Counted from the first letter of the stretch, positions 34,737 to 45,988 are shown. The stretch is DNA of 64,000 nt from Desmodesmus armatus (GCA_007449985.2 VIIQ02000698.1:317501-381500), one strand, 5' to 3'. A program made the numbers and translations. Notes: a model not told the origin generated them from the sequence alone.

Positions 34737-36233
34737 ATGCCAGCGCAGTATCCAGTCGTGTTTTGGTCGACTCTCAGGCAGCATTTGACGGGACTTGTCA
34801 ACACAAATGCACGATCAGCAACGTGGGCGTTCCTCTATCTGGGCGCCTGCATGCTGTTGATGGCCATATTCCTGCAGCTGCCTGTCAGCCAACACCGTGC
34901 GCCAAGGACAACATTTGGCGTGATGCTGGCAGCCATCATGCTGATCACACACCCCAAGATCTATGCCTCAGACACCCAGACGATGGGGCTGACCCTTGCT
35001 TGCTACTGCTGCGAGCTTGCATGGACGATACTGCACTGGACCTTTCTAGAAGGCGACCACAAGCCATCAGTACTAGAGGTGTGTGTCTCGCCCGTTCAGC
35101 ATCTTGCGCATGGAACGCGCAAAAGCCACCAGCGCTCGCAGCAGCTGCTGCAACAGAACAGCAAGCCAGGGCTCAAGCCGCGTCCCATGGTGGTAGTGCA
35201 TGCTGGTGTGCCGGGCGCATGCGCGCATGCTGCACAGTCAGTGCATTGCCTGCCTGGGTCCCTGGCTTTCGAGGTTGTGAAGGCGGTACAGAGGCTTTTG
35301 CTGTTGTGCTTCGCCTATGACCTGGTGCAGCACACCTTGTGTGGTATCCTTGCTCCCCAGATGTGTGCAGGCGGCGGCAGCTCTGCTGCAGTACTAGGCA
35401 ACACCAGAGCAGCAGTGCCGACTGGCTGGCCATGGCTGCAGCGTCGACACTTTGACTTCGTGACATACTTGCGACTGTGCATGTTTGGTGTCCCAGCTGC
35501 CCTGCTGATGGGGTTGATGATGGAGATTGAGTATGCTTGCATCGAGCTGGCCTTGAGCCTATTGGCACTGGCCTCTCCTGCAGTAGCATCCTTTGCGCAC
35601 TGCCTGCCTGATCATGCCTTCAACAGACCATGGGCAGCTGCAAGCCTCACAGACCTATGGGGTACCAAGTGGCATCAATTCCTGCGCTTCTACTTTGAAG
35701 GACTTGGCTTCATCACTGCTGACAAGCTGTGCATTGTGCTTTCAACTGTCATGCCAGTTCCGGCCAGAGCTCGTGCTGTATTGCGCGTCGCTGCTGCATT
35801 TGCGATGAGCGGCCTTGTTCATGAGTATCTTGTGTATGCAGCTTTTGGACAGGTTAGCGGATGTTACATGGCTTTCTTTGGGCTGCATGGTCTTGGTGTT
35901 CTGCTGGAGGGGTGTGCACCTCGCATCTTCAGCCAATTTCGAATTGGGGTCAGCCATTGCCTGGTGCCACCTGACTCTCAGCAACCTGTCAGCCAATGTG
36001 AGGCTAGTAGCCGCACAAAGGAGAGGGCCGATGGTGCAAGGAGCAGCACGAGTGCATGCCTGCAGCGCTGTTGGGCTTAGGCCGTGTGCATTCTGACCCT
36101 GCCGCTGTTTTTTGAGCCGCTTCGCAGGGCTTGTTTGTACAGCAGTTGTGCTTTCCAGCCGTTTGGGGGCCCTCTCGCACCTCATCTGATGGCATGGATA
36201 AGCGTCAAGTGCCACTTGATGCCAGTAGCATAG
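34737..36233 (+). CDS. Wax synthase-like MBOAT acyltransferase, copy D (in-frame TAG)
   Basis: The frame from the ATG at 34737 encodes 447 residues to a TAG at 36078-36080. The same frame then continues to a second TAG at 36231-36233. That continuation encodes LTLPLFFEPLRRACLYSSCA and FQPFGGPLAP, the C-terminal motif of the family. The core has SDTQTMGL, HKPSVLEVCVSP, LWGTKWHQFLRFYFEGLGF and MSGLVHEYLVY with His362. In the alignment, the TAG falls where copy A has Thr in a membrane segment. The gene is thus either truncated after its catalytic core, decayed, or read through. A short intron removing the TAG is also possible, although no clear donor/acceptor pair was found. Confidence 0.7.
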
Positions 36234-39200
36234 CAAGCGGGCTGCCTACTGCAAGGAAAGATGTACAGGTATCGACGTGATGTTGTCGCAATCATCAGTG
36301 TGGCAGCGGGCCTGCCGGCACCACCTGGTGCTGTCAGTGATTGAATTGACTCTGGCCCGCAGTTTCCCCCTCAGCTTTGACTTGGGCCAGTGGCTCTCAG
36401 TAGGTGCAGTTAGTAACATGCCCTCTCAGGCACAGCTGCGTTATGCTCATGAACATACCAATTCTCAAGTGACACAGGCTGTGCCAGCACACATGGCAGA
36501 CGTCACTGACGTCTCTGGCAGAGAAAACTGCAGATGGTCACCCACAACCCCCCTGGGACATGTCAACTGCACAGTATCGCCGCCATGTTATCGTGATCGA
36601 TCACCAGCTGCGGGTTGCTGCAGAGATTTGGGGCCACCTCATACATCAACGGCAAGGCGGCTGTTGCCTCAAACAACGAACATCACATGTGCAATGACCC
36701 TGCGTCGGCATTGGATTCCTATCAGAGCAGCGGATGCTAAAGCCGCTGTATGGCGGCCATGAAACATTGAGAGTGCTAGCACACACCCAATGTGGCAACA
36801 GTCTGGGAAAAAACATGCATCACTATGTAGCCATCAACAGCATGATGACCTGAACAGCTGCATCCCTACTGGGCAAACTACTAGCAACACAAGTCTGCAT
36901 CAATACTTGAAGGGGCCCATCAACAACACTGCGCAGTGGCATGCCACACCCAGACATTCATGCCCCTGCCACCACTGGATATTGTTTGTGCTGCTGGCAC
37001 CAGTCACTGCTGCTTTGGTAAACTACCACATGTACTGGTGGCCCCAGTTACTGCCACTTTGGTAGAATACACACATCCTGCCTCAAGCCATGCATTGGTG
37101 CCACTCAGCACTCAGACGTCATCCGTCGAGTTCAGAACACCCGTTTGGAGGCGGTCTCTTGGGGTCCCATGGATGGTAAGTTGTTTCCTTGCAGACCATC
37201 AATCCAGGATCGGCGTGGGAGTGACCATCAGGACCGTTGTCCCTGCAAGGAGAGTAGACAGGCACACGTCAGCAAGCGCCATGACCTATATGCACCTCAC
37301 GCTCACCAAGGGCTGCCAGATAAGTGCAGATAAGTGCAGGCCTAGCCAGGTAAAGAAACACCTGGTACCATGCATGTTGATTGTGTTTGTGACAGCAGCT
37401 GGCAGGGCCTGGTTGCCCCATTGTACATCACATAGCCGACACGCTGAGCGGGGGCTGCGCAGCACCTTACTGCGCTGTGGCGTCATGGCGCCACTGTTAC
37501 TGACTGGAAGCTTTGTGGCACCTGATTCAGCACCGATCAGTGGTACATGCCATGCACTAGACAATGGCCCTATAGGGCCTTCACCGTGAAAGACGGTCAT
37601 GCTTTGCAATCAGGTGCAAGAACCAACCAGTAGTGCTACGAGTCCAAAAAAATTGCAAAGTCTGATCAATGGGTGAAGTGATGTGCTCTCACCAGCTGTT
37701 TTTCTCCCAGCAGCGGCCTGTGCTCCTCTGCCACACAACAAAGGTGCAATCGTTGCCATTGCAAGTGCTGATGCACTCGCCGAGGGTCTCTTTGAGTTGG
37801 AAGCGCTTGGCTGGTGGCTGAGCATGATACTTGTCCCACCTGGAGATAGAAGATTCGCAGCAATCTAGTTTGAGTCGCTTGGTGTGGTGATGTGGAGCAG
37901 GACACCATGCAGAGTATGGGGTCTCAACAGCTGCCCAGCATGCTTGCAGTGGGCAGGTGCACCTTTGCTTACCCTCTCACATTGCACCCTTGGAAACACT
38001 TCCAATCTGCCGCAGCAGATGCACAGAGGCACAGCAAAAGGATCAGGCGAAGTCCCTGCATGCTTCTCCGTGACGGGTTCGACAGCAAGCCTGACGAGAA
38101 AATGCTGTAGGAAGAACGAATTGGTTGTCAACAGCGTGTCGTCATAGCAAAGACGTTTCCATGAATACTTGCAACTTTATCGCCCCGAGAATGTCGTCTT
38201 GTCTCAGGCGTAACTTCTGCAGGTCCAAGGCGTAATCACTGAAGGTCCCAGAAAGTTTGTACTGCAGTGATAAAGCAACGGCATACAGTCGGCAACGGCA
38301 TACACCGCAGTGTAAGCACGGCTGCTGGCACACTCTGTACGGCATGTGTGGTGCCTGCTACCTCGTGCTGCGTCTTCACAACTCTGTGGCATATACCTGG
38401 TGCGGGTGGTTACCGTCTGCATAGCAGTCGCTGCTTTCTCATGCACATCACTTGTGAGGATGCCAGCAACAATAAGGGGCATAAGCAAATGATAGATGCA
38501 TCAGCAAAACAACTGGGCCTTCTCGTGGGCACCACGATTCCAATTATCCAAACAGTGCTGCATCATCGTACAGCCCAACTGCCTGCTAAGCAGACAAGTC
38601 AACAAGCAAGGATAAAGCACCAGCTGGGTCTGCCGCTCCGCAGCGCATGTGATGCAGCACAACATGATCAGGCAGCGTGCCAAACAAGAGCCCCAAGAAT
38701 GCTCACTTGCCGTACACCGTACAATCACATGGCTGTTACGTCTGTCAGCACCAGCAGCTAGGTCGTGGGACAAGCCCCACACGAACCTGCTGTACGCCTT
38801 GATCACTTGGCAACCCACTAAGTCATGGACGAGCAAGATTGTAAAAGACTGCAGTCTCGCAGCTGACTCGACCAGAGCCCATGACTGGCTGTAGTTTATC
38901 ACAAAGGCGGCCTTGGTGATCAACCCAAAATGCACATGAATAATTGCAAGCCTAGTAGCCTCTGACTGGCTGTCGCACTTTGAGCATGACAGGGGAAAAA
39001 GGTGCCGCCCCACACTCTAGTCACCTAGACAAAAGAGAAAACACTGGTACGCATGCACTCCACCGGTCAGCTGGTGCACCCATCATAGGTGAAGAGAAGA
39101 AGAAGAGTCTTCATGCCTGCCAACACCACAGGCACACATTTTGCTGCGCCGCCACTAATACTGCAGCTGCTGCGGACACAGTCACACAAGATTCAATCTA

Positions 39201-39887
39201 GGTAGTACCTGTGCAGCTGCGTTCCCACAAGGCCCTACCCTACATACCTACGTGCAGCTGTCAGCATCTTCAGCTGCAGTGTCGAAGGCTCTCATCGATG
39301 CAGACTGCCATATGCGCATGCAAAGCAGTGTCGCCAGCGCACCACATGCGAGAGCTGCTCAAAACAGCACATGCAAAGGAACCATGATGGACAACCTGCA
39401 TGCTCCGACCAACTAACCGTGCAAATTGCTGTGCACAAACTGTGCTGAGATGCTGTAGGCCATGCATGCAATCAAAGCAAGGTGCCTTTGATGCACACCT
39501 GCCTGCTCCCCCACAAACATGCACGATGAGTCATGGCAGCAGCAGACAATTGAGCCGCACCATTGCCTGATCACATGGCAATATTGTGAGATACATCCCG
39601 ACCCACAAAAGAGCCGGCATCCAGCCATCATACGCACTTCTTCAGTGCAGGCTTGCAGCCTGCACTGGTACAACTTGTGTTGAGCGCCTGCTACCAACCG
39701 TCGCAGCCATCCACCCCATACTGCCCCTGCTAAGTGGGATTCCCCCAGCACCACAGCGGCCGCGCTCGATTGGAACACGCACCACATCCTTGCGCTGCAG
39801 ACCCTACTGCATACACCCGCAGACCAGCTTCATCCTGCACTGGACATTCTCTAGTGGGATCCCGTCCAGACGAGTTGTGATGCATCA
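36234..39887. other. Long region without a supported gene
   Basis: About 3.6 kb. Open frames are short or lack ATG starts (for example 36936-37589 plus, GTG-started). None shows a domain, a consistent exon chain or similarity to neighbours. A diverged ~25-bp direct repeat containing CACTGCTGCTTTGGTA-type sequence occurs near 36995-37065. I see no RNA gene. It may include the 3' UTR of copy D and decayed sequence. Confidence 0.4.
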
Positions 39888-40144
39888 AAACAGCGCCATC
39901 CAGCCCTTGCGCGGCTTATGGGGGCCTGCCGCAGCAGCAGCCAAGCCCGTTGACCCACCCCTACGGAGCTGCCGCTTAGCAGCACGTGAGGCAGACCTGG
40001 TGTCCAGCTGATTGGCTTCAAAACAGCGCCATCCAGCCCTTGTGCGCTTTACGGGGGCCTGCTGCAGCAGCAGTCAAGCTTGTCGACCCACCCCTACGGA
40101 GCTGCCGCTTAGCAGTACGTGAGGCAGACCTGGTGTCCAGTTGA
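39888..40144. repeat. 133-bp tandem direct duplication at the 3' end of the low-complexity gene
   Basis: Two copies, 39888-40011 and 40021-40144, are offset by 133 bp and differ at about ten positions. The higher-coordinate copy forms most of the last exon of the minus-strand gene at 40.0-44.5 kb. The other copy lies just beyond its stop codon, in a shifted frame because 133 is not a multiple of three. Confidence 0.93.
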
Positions 40145-43100
40145 TCAAAGGCTTGCTGCTGCCGCATGACACTGCTGGGGTTGCTGCAGGCGGCAAGCAT
40201 CTGCGGCAGCAGGGGAGAGGGCACATGGGGGTGGCGGTTGGCATATGTACAGTTTAGCAGAAAGATTGGCACCATGAGGCATGGAACGTTGACCGATTGG
40301 GTAAATGGTTGACTGGGTATTGTCAAAAGTACCAGTGTGAGGTGAGATGTGACCCTGTCTGACCACAGTGCAGGCGGGTCTAGCTCATGCGTCGTACTTG
40401 TCGGCATTTTGCTGTAGTGCATCACATGCCACAAGCACAGACATCCCTCTCAGCGTGTGCGCACAACAAGCACTGTGTAGTGCAGGCCGGACTCACCATA
40501 GCCTGATGGAACCTGTCACTGCTGCTCCCCAGGTTTGACTGATGCCAGTGCAGCGGTGACAGGCAGCTTGTGGGTGCAGGCTCCACCAACAATGCCGCAG
40601 CAGCACCGCTGACAGCCACCAGCTGCAGATGTTCCGCCTCTGCCGCAGCCGCCGCCGCCGCTGCTGCTGCTGCTGACCGGCTGGTCCGTGCTGCTGTTGT
40701 GGAGGGAGGCTTGCACTGCATGGCTGCTGTGCATGCTGCAGTTGCGCGCAGGCTCTGTGGCTTTGGCAGCAGGGGCTGCCTCTCACAGTCTGAAGAGAGA
40801 ACTCTGCTGGCAGCATCAAAGGGCTGCCGCGGCCTCAGCCTGTACTGCTGCTGCTGCTGCTGCTTGGACGGCCCCTGCTGTGACATCCTGCTGTTTCTGT
40901 AGCTCTTAGTCACGGGTGGTAGCCGCGCGTAGATGTCAGTGCTGCTGCTGGTGTCAGCGCCTTGGCTAAGGCCGGTACCAAATGCAGCTGCATGCATGGG
41001 GCCAACAGCAGCATGAGCTGGGGCCCTGGGCACCGCTGCGCTGATCTGACTCAAGCTGCCTGCATTCCTGTGCTGCGGCGGCCTCTGCTGCTGCAGTAGA
41101 GGTGGCGGCGGCAGCAGCTTATGGTGTGGTACAGCTGCTGCTGCTTTGTCATAGTGTGGAGCTGTGCTGTGCTGGAGCCTGCTGCCGCTGCTGCTGCCAG
41201 TGTTGCCGGCAGCATGTGCAGGACGGAGTCCTGAGGCCACATGTGGCACAGGTGGCAGCAGCCTTGCAGAGGTACCTGGGACAACGTGCGCTTGACTTGG
41301 AAGCGTGCCTGCATCCGCTGCTGCAAGTGTCTTGCCTGCATCTGCTGCTGCACGTGCACTGCCTGCATCTTCTGCTGCATCTGCTGCTTCAAGTGCACTG
41401 CCTGCCTCTGCTGCTTCAAGTGCACTGCCTGCATCTGCTGCTGCAAGTGCACCTGAATCTGCAGCAGCAGATCTAGCTGACAGGTCAGCACGAGCTGTAG
41501 GGTCTGCTGCTTTGGCTGCTGCAACAACTTCTACTGCTGCAGCAGCTGCATTCGCAGTAGCGGCAGCTGTACGGCTGTCATCAGCAGGTGCTGCCTGTGG
41601 ATCAGCAGCACCCTGGCCTGGTGCAACGAAGGGCTCATGCAGAACCTCAATTTCTCCTGCTGCTGCTGCTGCTGCTGCATTCGCAGGATGGGCAGCAGCA
41701 CCCTGGCCTGTTGCACTGATACCTGTACTGCCTGACCTGTTGGCTTCTGCTGCTGCTAGTGGAGCAGCGTGGTGTGCCGTGCTGTGTGCATCTGTGGCTG
41801 GCTTGCAGGCAGAGGTTCCATCAGCTGCTGAGCTAGCGGTAGCAGCAGCACATGCCAGCGCAGCAGCAGGAATAGGAGGCTGCTGGACAGGGCTAGCGAC
41901 CTTTGGCACTGTTGTGACATCAGCAGCAGCCTGTGCATCTGCCTCCTGCCCCTCCTCATGCCCCTCCTCATGTTGCTGCTGCTGCTGCCGATCCTGCTGC
42001 TGCTGTGTCAGTTGCCCCTGGCAGAGCTGCACCATGCCCTTAGGGCTTACCTCTTCTTCTGCTAATCCTGCAGATGTCTCAGGCCTGCTGCTGTTGCTTG
42101 TGCTACTGCTACTGACTGCGTGCTTCTTGACACCAACAGAGCCTGACTCAGCAGCAGATTGGCTTGAACCCCTGCTGGCACTGCTGCTGCTGCTGACTCT
42201 CGCCTGCACAGAGGTTGCAGCCAGAGAAGGCGCACCGCGGACGTCTTGCTGCTGCTGCTGCTGGTGCGTTGGTGCAGCAGGCTGTTGCTGGGCAGCCTGT
42301 GAGGAATCTGCTGTTGCTGCTGTTGCTGCAGCTGGCCCTGCGGCAGCATTGTCTGTTCCAGCGGATTCAGGTGTGCTCCCGCGGTTCAGCTGCAGCAGCA
42401 GCAACAGCTCCTCCTGCTTGTGCAGCCAGCTGCTGCTGCTGCTGCTGCTGGGGCTGCTGCTGACTGCCGCCGCTGCTGCTTCCATCACTGCACTGCTGGC
42501 CTTGACAGCATCACTGCTTTTTGATACTGCCACCGTCCCTGCAGCAGCTGAGTCAACAGCTGACTGCCCCAGAGGCTCAGAGATGATGCTTGCGGGAGCT
42601 TGTAGCTCTCAGGCTGCCCCCAAGCACTATCGCTACTGCCACTGCTGCTGCTGTTGCAGTCGTTTGCAGCAGCCGTATTAGCTGCGCGCCTCCCAGCGCA
42701 AGGAAACTCCTGAGGGCCCAGGCTGCTGTTTGCTGCTGTGGCTGTGCCAATACCTGGCACCAGCAGCAGTGCACTAGGTGCTGGTATGCTGGCAGGCAGC
42801 TGTGCATGTGGTGCTGTCAGCTGCTGCTGCTGCACCCTGGATTGGCCCCGGGCCGCCTCTGCTGCTGCAATAGCAGCACTGGCAGCAGAGACGGACTGCT
42901 GAATTGCAGCAGCGGCACTGAAGGCCGACCTGCCTGGCCCGGCTCCCCACCTGCTGGTGCTACTGCATTGGGCAGCAGCGGCTGCTGCTGCTGCTGGCGG
43001 CTGGCACGGTGCAGCAGCAGTAGGTGCAGCTGGCAGGCCACCAGTACTGTCGTCTGCCAGTGCTGTGGTGGGAGATGCCTTGCGTGCTGCTACAGTGGTG

Positions 43101-44454
43101 CGCTGTGCATGCTGCGGCTGCCGCTGGCTGGCTGCAGCTGCAGCACACGTAGACGTCTTGGATGACAATGCTTCTGCTGCTGCTGCTGAGGCTGCTGCTG
43201 CTGCTGCTGCTGCTGAGGGTGCTGCTGCTGTTGCTGCTGAGGGTGCTGCCGGAGCCAGCTTGGCACGGCTGGGCTGGCTGGCTGCTGCAGGTGCTGCTGC
43301 AGCAGCAGGCAATGCTTGCTGGCTGTGCGCTGCTGCGCTGCTTGCACCTTCTTGCAGGCCTTCAGCACGGACAGCAGCAGCAGCAGGGCTGTGTGGTGAG
43401 CTGCAGCTGACTGCTGTAGCCCCTGCTGCTGCCGCTTCTGCTTCTGCTGCTGCTGCTGTTGCACGACCCATTTCATCAGTGGTGCCAGCGCCCAGCAGCT
43501 GGTCCAAGATGCTGCTGCTCTCTTCAGCAGCAGCAACAGCAGCAGCAGCAGCAGCAGCAGGCTGCTTCACTGGGCTGCTGCTGCTGCTGAGCCTGAGGCT
43601 GCGGGTCACGTTTCTGGCAAGCCTCCTGGGGCTATTCCTGCGACCTGGACTGAGCTTCAGAGAGCGGCAGGGACTGCACAGCCTGGGTTCACTGGTGGGC
43701 AGCCACTGCTCTGTGCTGGCAGAAAGGGGCGGGCCCTGAAGCTCCCTGGGGACCTTGAGTGGTGTCTGGTCGTGTGCTGCTGTGTCTGGGTCACTGGGGA
43801 CATCGTCACTGGGTAGATCCCCTGCATACTGTTCGTGCTGTTGCTGGTGCTGCAGGGAGGTGGGAGGATGGCCTGGTCAGGGTGTGTGGCAACTGCTGGC
43901 TGCAGCGCTGGCTCTTCCTCGTGCTGCTTGTCCGGTTGCTGGCGCAGCTGCTGGTGCCCTGCTGCTGCTGCTGCTGTGGTGAGGTCAAGGTCGTGGTCAA
44001 AGATTATGTCATCATCTGCACCAGCCTGGCCCTGCGATTGGCCCAGCTGCAGCACCTGCTGCTCTGACTGCTGGTAACAGGGGTTGAAGAAGAGGCACAG
44101 GCTCTCACCCATCTCCTGGGCTGCTTGAGCAGCATGCAGGATCTCAAGCTCGAGCAGAGCACACTTGGCTTTCTCGTCCTGCAGCTGGCCCAGCACGGCC
44201 TGCTTGCTGTGCTGCTCCTTTGCCAGCATCTGCTGCAGCCATTTGACCTCCTCCGCAAGATGCTGCTTGTGCGCAGCCTTTTTGAAGCACTGCGCAAGGC
44301 AGAGGGCAGGGGTTGTCAGAAGCTGAAGACAGGTTGGTGCTGGGAGCAGTAGTTGTTATCCATGTTCAGCTCACTCACCCTCATTGGCGTAGTTGCGCTG
44401 ACGGTTATCACAGTCCGAATAACGCGCAAAGGTTTCTAGGGGTCGCCGAGGCAT
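40018..44454 (-). CDS. Large low-complexity coiled-coil protein, function unknown
   Basis: About 1,200 residues, dominated by Ala, Gln and Ser from CTG/CAG-rich sequence. A likely coiled coil at about 44110-44315 encodes HLAEEVKWLQQMLAKEQHSK. Downstream are an acidic patch (DDDIIFDHDLDL) and a basic Ser/Arg stretch (RNSPRRLARNVTRSLRLS). Long Ala/Gln tracts follow, with an ADAGSALEA-like repeat (41.31-41.47 kb). Near the end, an exon ending FHQAM at a GTGAGT donor (about 40495) joins in phase to the last exon 40018-40200, which ends RTAKRQLRRGGSTSL... and TGA. The frame also changes between the blocks at 42.49-43.6 and 40.5-42.5 kb, so an intron is inferred there. The first exon (ATG 44452-44454) is tentative: its splice donor does not match the next exon in phase. 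The coil plus basic terminus recalls chromosomal or cytoskeletal scaffold proteins, but I recognise no family. Confidence 0.6.
41310..41470. repeat. In-frame minisatellite encoding Ala-Asp-Ala-Gly-Ser-Ala-Leu units
   Basis: Imperfect tandem units with a periodicity near 30-33 bp, built of CTGCATCTGCTGC and AAGTGCACTGCC elements. On the minus strand they encode runs such as ADAGSALEAAEAGSALEAA within the low-complexity protein. Confidence 0.75.
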
Positions 44455-44643
44455 GCACGCAGCATCTGACAAGGTGACGTTTCTGACATGTGCCACTGCA
44501 ACGAGAGGCTGGCAGCAAGGAAGACCATCAGTATGTCCTGTATAACTGGTTTATTTAGCTGATTGCACATCGCGGGCCCGCACGCCCGCAGCTGGTGGGC
44601 GGTTTGTGGCGTGTTAATATTGACTTGTGACGTGTGCCAAATA

Positions 44644-45032
44644 TGGCGGTTTTCAGTTATGTTTGCCGGCAATGAACACGGAAAATTGCAAAAAAGACTA
44701 CAAAAGACTAAAAAAGACTACGAAATACTAACAGGGGCCCAGGGTGGACTAAACCGCCCAGAAATTGATCTCGTGGGCCACAGGAGCCACAGATCACGTC
44801 GCCGCTGCGCCAGTTTCATTCACATATCACGTTCCGTGAGTCCCGCAGCTCTTGCGGAGGGCTGGGCGCTGCAGCAGCTACTTCAACCTTGCCATCTCCC
44901 CACCTACTGTCCTTCTGTCGGGCATAGCATAGGGACCTGGGAGCATCGCCAGCACGTGCCAAACGTACTCTTCACACACCATATAGGCTACTCTGGGCCC
45001 CAGCACACCCACATGGCGTCCCAGCCCCAGCA
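44644..45032 (+). repeat. Left terminal inverted repeat
   Basis: Plus-strand arm of the foldback element. It runs from TGGCGGTTTTCAG through an A-rich AAAAGACTA tract to the first codons (MASQPQ) of the plus-strand internal ORF. It is slightly longer than the right arm because of extra AAAAGACTA-type units. Confidence 0.88.
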
Positions 45033-45282
45033 GCCCCAGCAGCCCCAGCAGACAGCACCAGCAGTTCGCAACAGCAGAAGGGCAGCCCAGCCGAACGGGT
45101 TCTACGCCGGCCTCACCAAGGACCGCTTGCAGGCAGCTAAACCGCAGCCACTTGCATCAACAGCAGCAGCACAACAGCCTCAACAGGCACTAGCTCCAGC
45201 ACCTCCCAGCCACACACCCAACCACAGCCAAAGCAGCAGCATGCCCAGTGAGGATGAGCCAGCTGGCAACATGTCAGAGTGA
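45013..45282 (+). CDS. Transposon-internal ORF, Gln/Pro-rich, 89 aa
   Basis: The ATG lies inside the left inverted repeat, so its first six residues (MASQPQ) match those of the opposite ORF. The rest is Gln/Pro/Ala/Ser-rich (QQPQQPQQTAPAVRNSRRAA) and ends ...NMSE. No catalytic or DNA-binding motif is visible. It may be an accessory product, the remnant of an N-terminal region, or non-functional. It is convergent with the minus ORF. Confidence 0.4.
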   Translation: MASQPQQPQQPQQTAPAVRNSRRAAQPNGFYAGLTKDRLQAAKPQPLASTAAAQQPQQALAPAPPSHTPNHSQSSSMPSEDEPAGNMSE

Positions 45283-45362
45283 ACAGATAGCATACAGCGC
45301 ATCAGTGTATGACAGAGCAGCAGCCGACAGGCACAAGCCAGATGCAACTGCTGTACATGCAT

Positions 45363-45626
45363 TCACTGCCAGACACAGGGCTTGGGCACCGCAGTCTGCC
45401 TGCTGTCTACCGCGCCCACCCTCCCTTCCCTGCACACTGGTGCTGCCATCAGCCACAAACGCTGCCAAGATTTTCTCACTGTCCTGACACAGGGCCTGCC
45501 ACCTAGGTTGGCTGATATCTGCTCTGCAAACAGCCCGTCACTGTAGTGAAGGGCCACCACCTTGCACCTGACCTGCTCATCATACGGGGAGTGCTGCATG
45601 GCACTGTGCTGGGGCTGGGACGCCAT
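45363..45626 (-). CDS. Transposase-like helix-turn-helix ORF, 87 aa
   Basis: It starts with MASQPQ inside the right inverted repeat. Residues ~14-57 (YDEQVRCKVVALHYSDGLFA, then EQISANLG and VRTVRKSWQRLW) follow the homeodomain-like HTH pattern of Tc1/IS630-type transposases: a charged first helix, a G-x-x-x-x-Q-I turn, then a T-V-R recognition helix. The remainder has no similarity I recognise. No DDE motif follows, so it is at most a DNA-binding fragment able to bind the element's ends. Confidence 0.5.
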   Translation of the reverse strand: MASQPQHSAMQHSPYDEQVRCKVVALHYSDGLFAEQISANLGGRPCVRTVRKSWQRLWLMAAPVCREGRVGAVDSRQTAVPKPCVWQ

Positions 45627-45986
45627 GTGGGTGTGCTGGGGCCCGGAGTAGCCTATATGGTGTGTGAAGAGTACGTTTGGCACGTGCTGGCGATGCTCCC
45701 AGGTCCCTATGCTATGCCCGACAGAAGGACAGTAGGTGGGGAGATGGCAAGGTTGAAGTAGCTGCTGCAGCGCCCAGCCCTCCGCAAGAGCTGCGGGACT
45801 CACGGAACGTGATATGTGAATGAAACTGGCGCAGCGGCGACGTGATCTGTGGCTCCTGTGGTCCACAAGATCACTCTCTGGGCGGTTTAGTCCACCCTGG
45901 GCCCCTGTTGGTCTTTGGTAGTCTTTTTTAGTCTTTTTTTGCAATCTTCCGTGTTCATTGCCGGCAAACATAACTGAAAACCGCCA
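45608..45986 (-). repeat. Right terminal inverted repeat
   Basis: Minus-strand arm of the foldback element, the inverted counterpart of 44644-45032. It contains the start of the helix-turn-helix ORF. Confidence 0.88.
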
Positions 45987-45988
45987 TA

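Larger units (their letters stand above)
44642..45988. mobile_element. Foldback DNA transposon with long terminal inverted repeats
   Basis: The arms 44644-45032 and 45608-45986 are inverted copies of each other, about 0.38-0.39 kb long. They are nearly identical except in an A-rich tract near the outer ends and a few substitutions. Each outer end begins TGGCGGTTTTCAGTTATG and is flanked by the dinucleotide TA, as expected for a TA target duplication of the Tc1/mariner type; the palindromic ATAT context makes that ambiguous. Inside are two convergent ORFs that both begin in the arms. The minus ORF carries a helix-turn-helix, but no DDE/DDD catalytic domain is present. The copy is therefore non-autonomous or internally deleted. 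It sits between the low-complexity gene and the five-TM gene, interrupting neither. Confidence 0.85.

Noticed and set aside
36078..36080. Reassignment of TAG to a sense codon in the nuclear code
   Set aside because: Only copy D has an internal TAG. The ABC transporter terminates at TAG in the expected place and most other genes end in TGA, so local mutation or splicing is simpler.
36936..37589. 217-codon plus ORF in the gene-poor region
   Set aside because: It begins at GTG, has no recognisable content and lies in a region without other coding signals.
40570..43739. Long open frames antisense to the low-complexity gene, rich in Leu/Cys or Ala
   Set aside because: They are mirror images of CTG/CAG repeats. 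Homopolymer-rich DNA is open in several frames, and only the minus frames connect through plausible splice sites to a basic last exon.
45013..45626. A single spliced host gene spanning the foldback element
   Set aside because: The two ORFs lie on opposite strands and share their start only because the arms are inverted copies; the TA flanks and long terminal repeats fit a transposon better.
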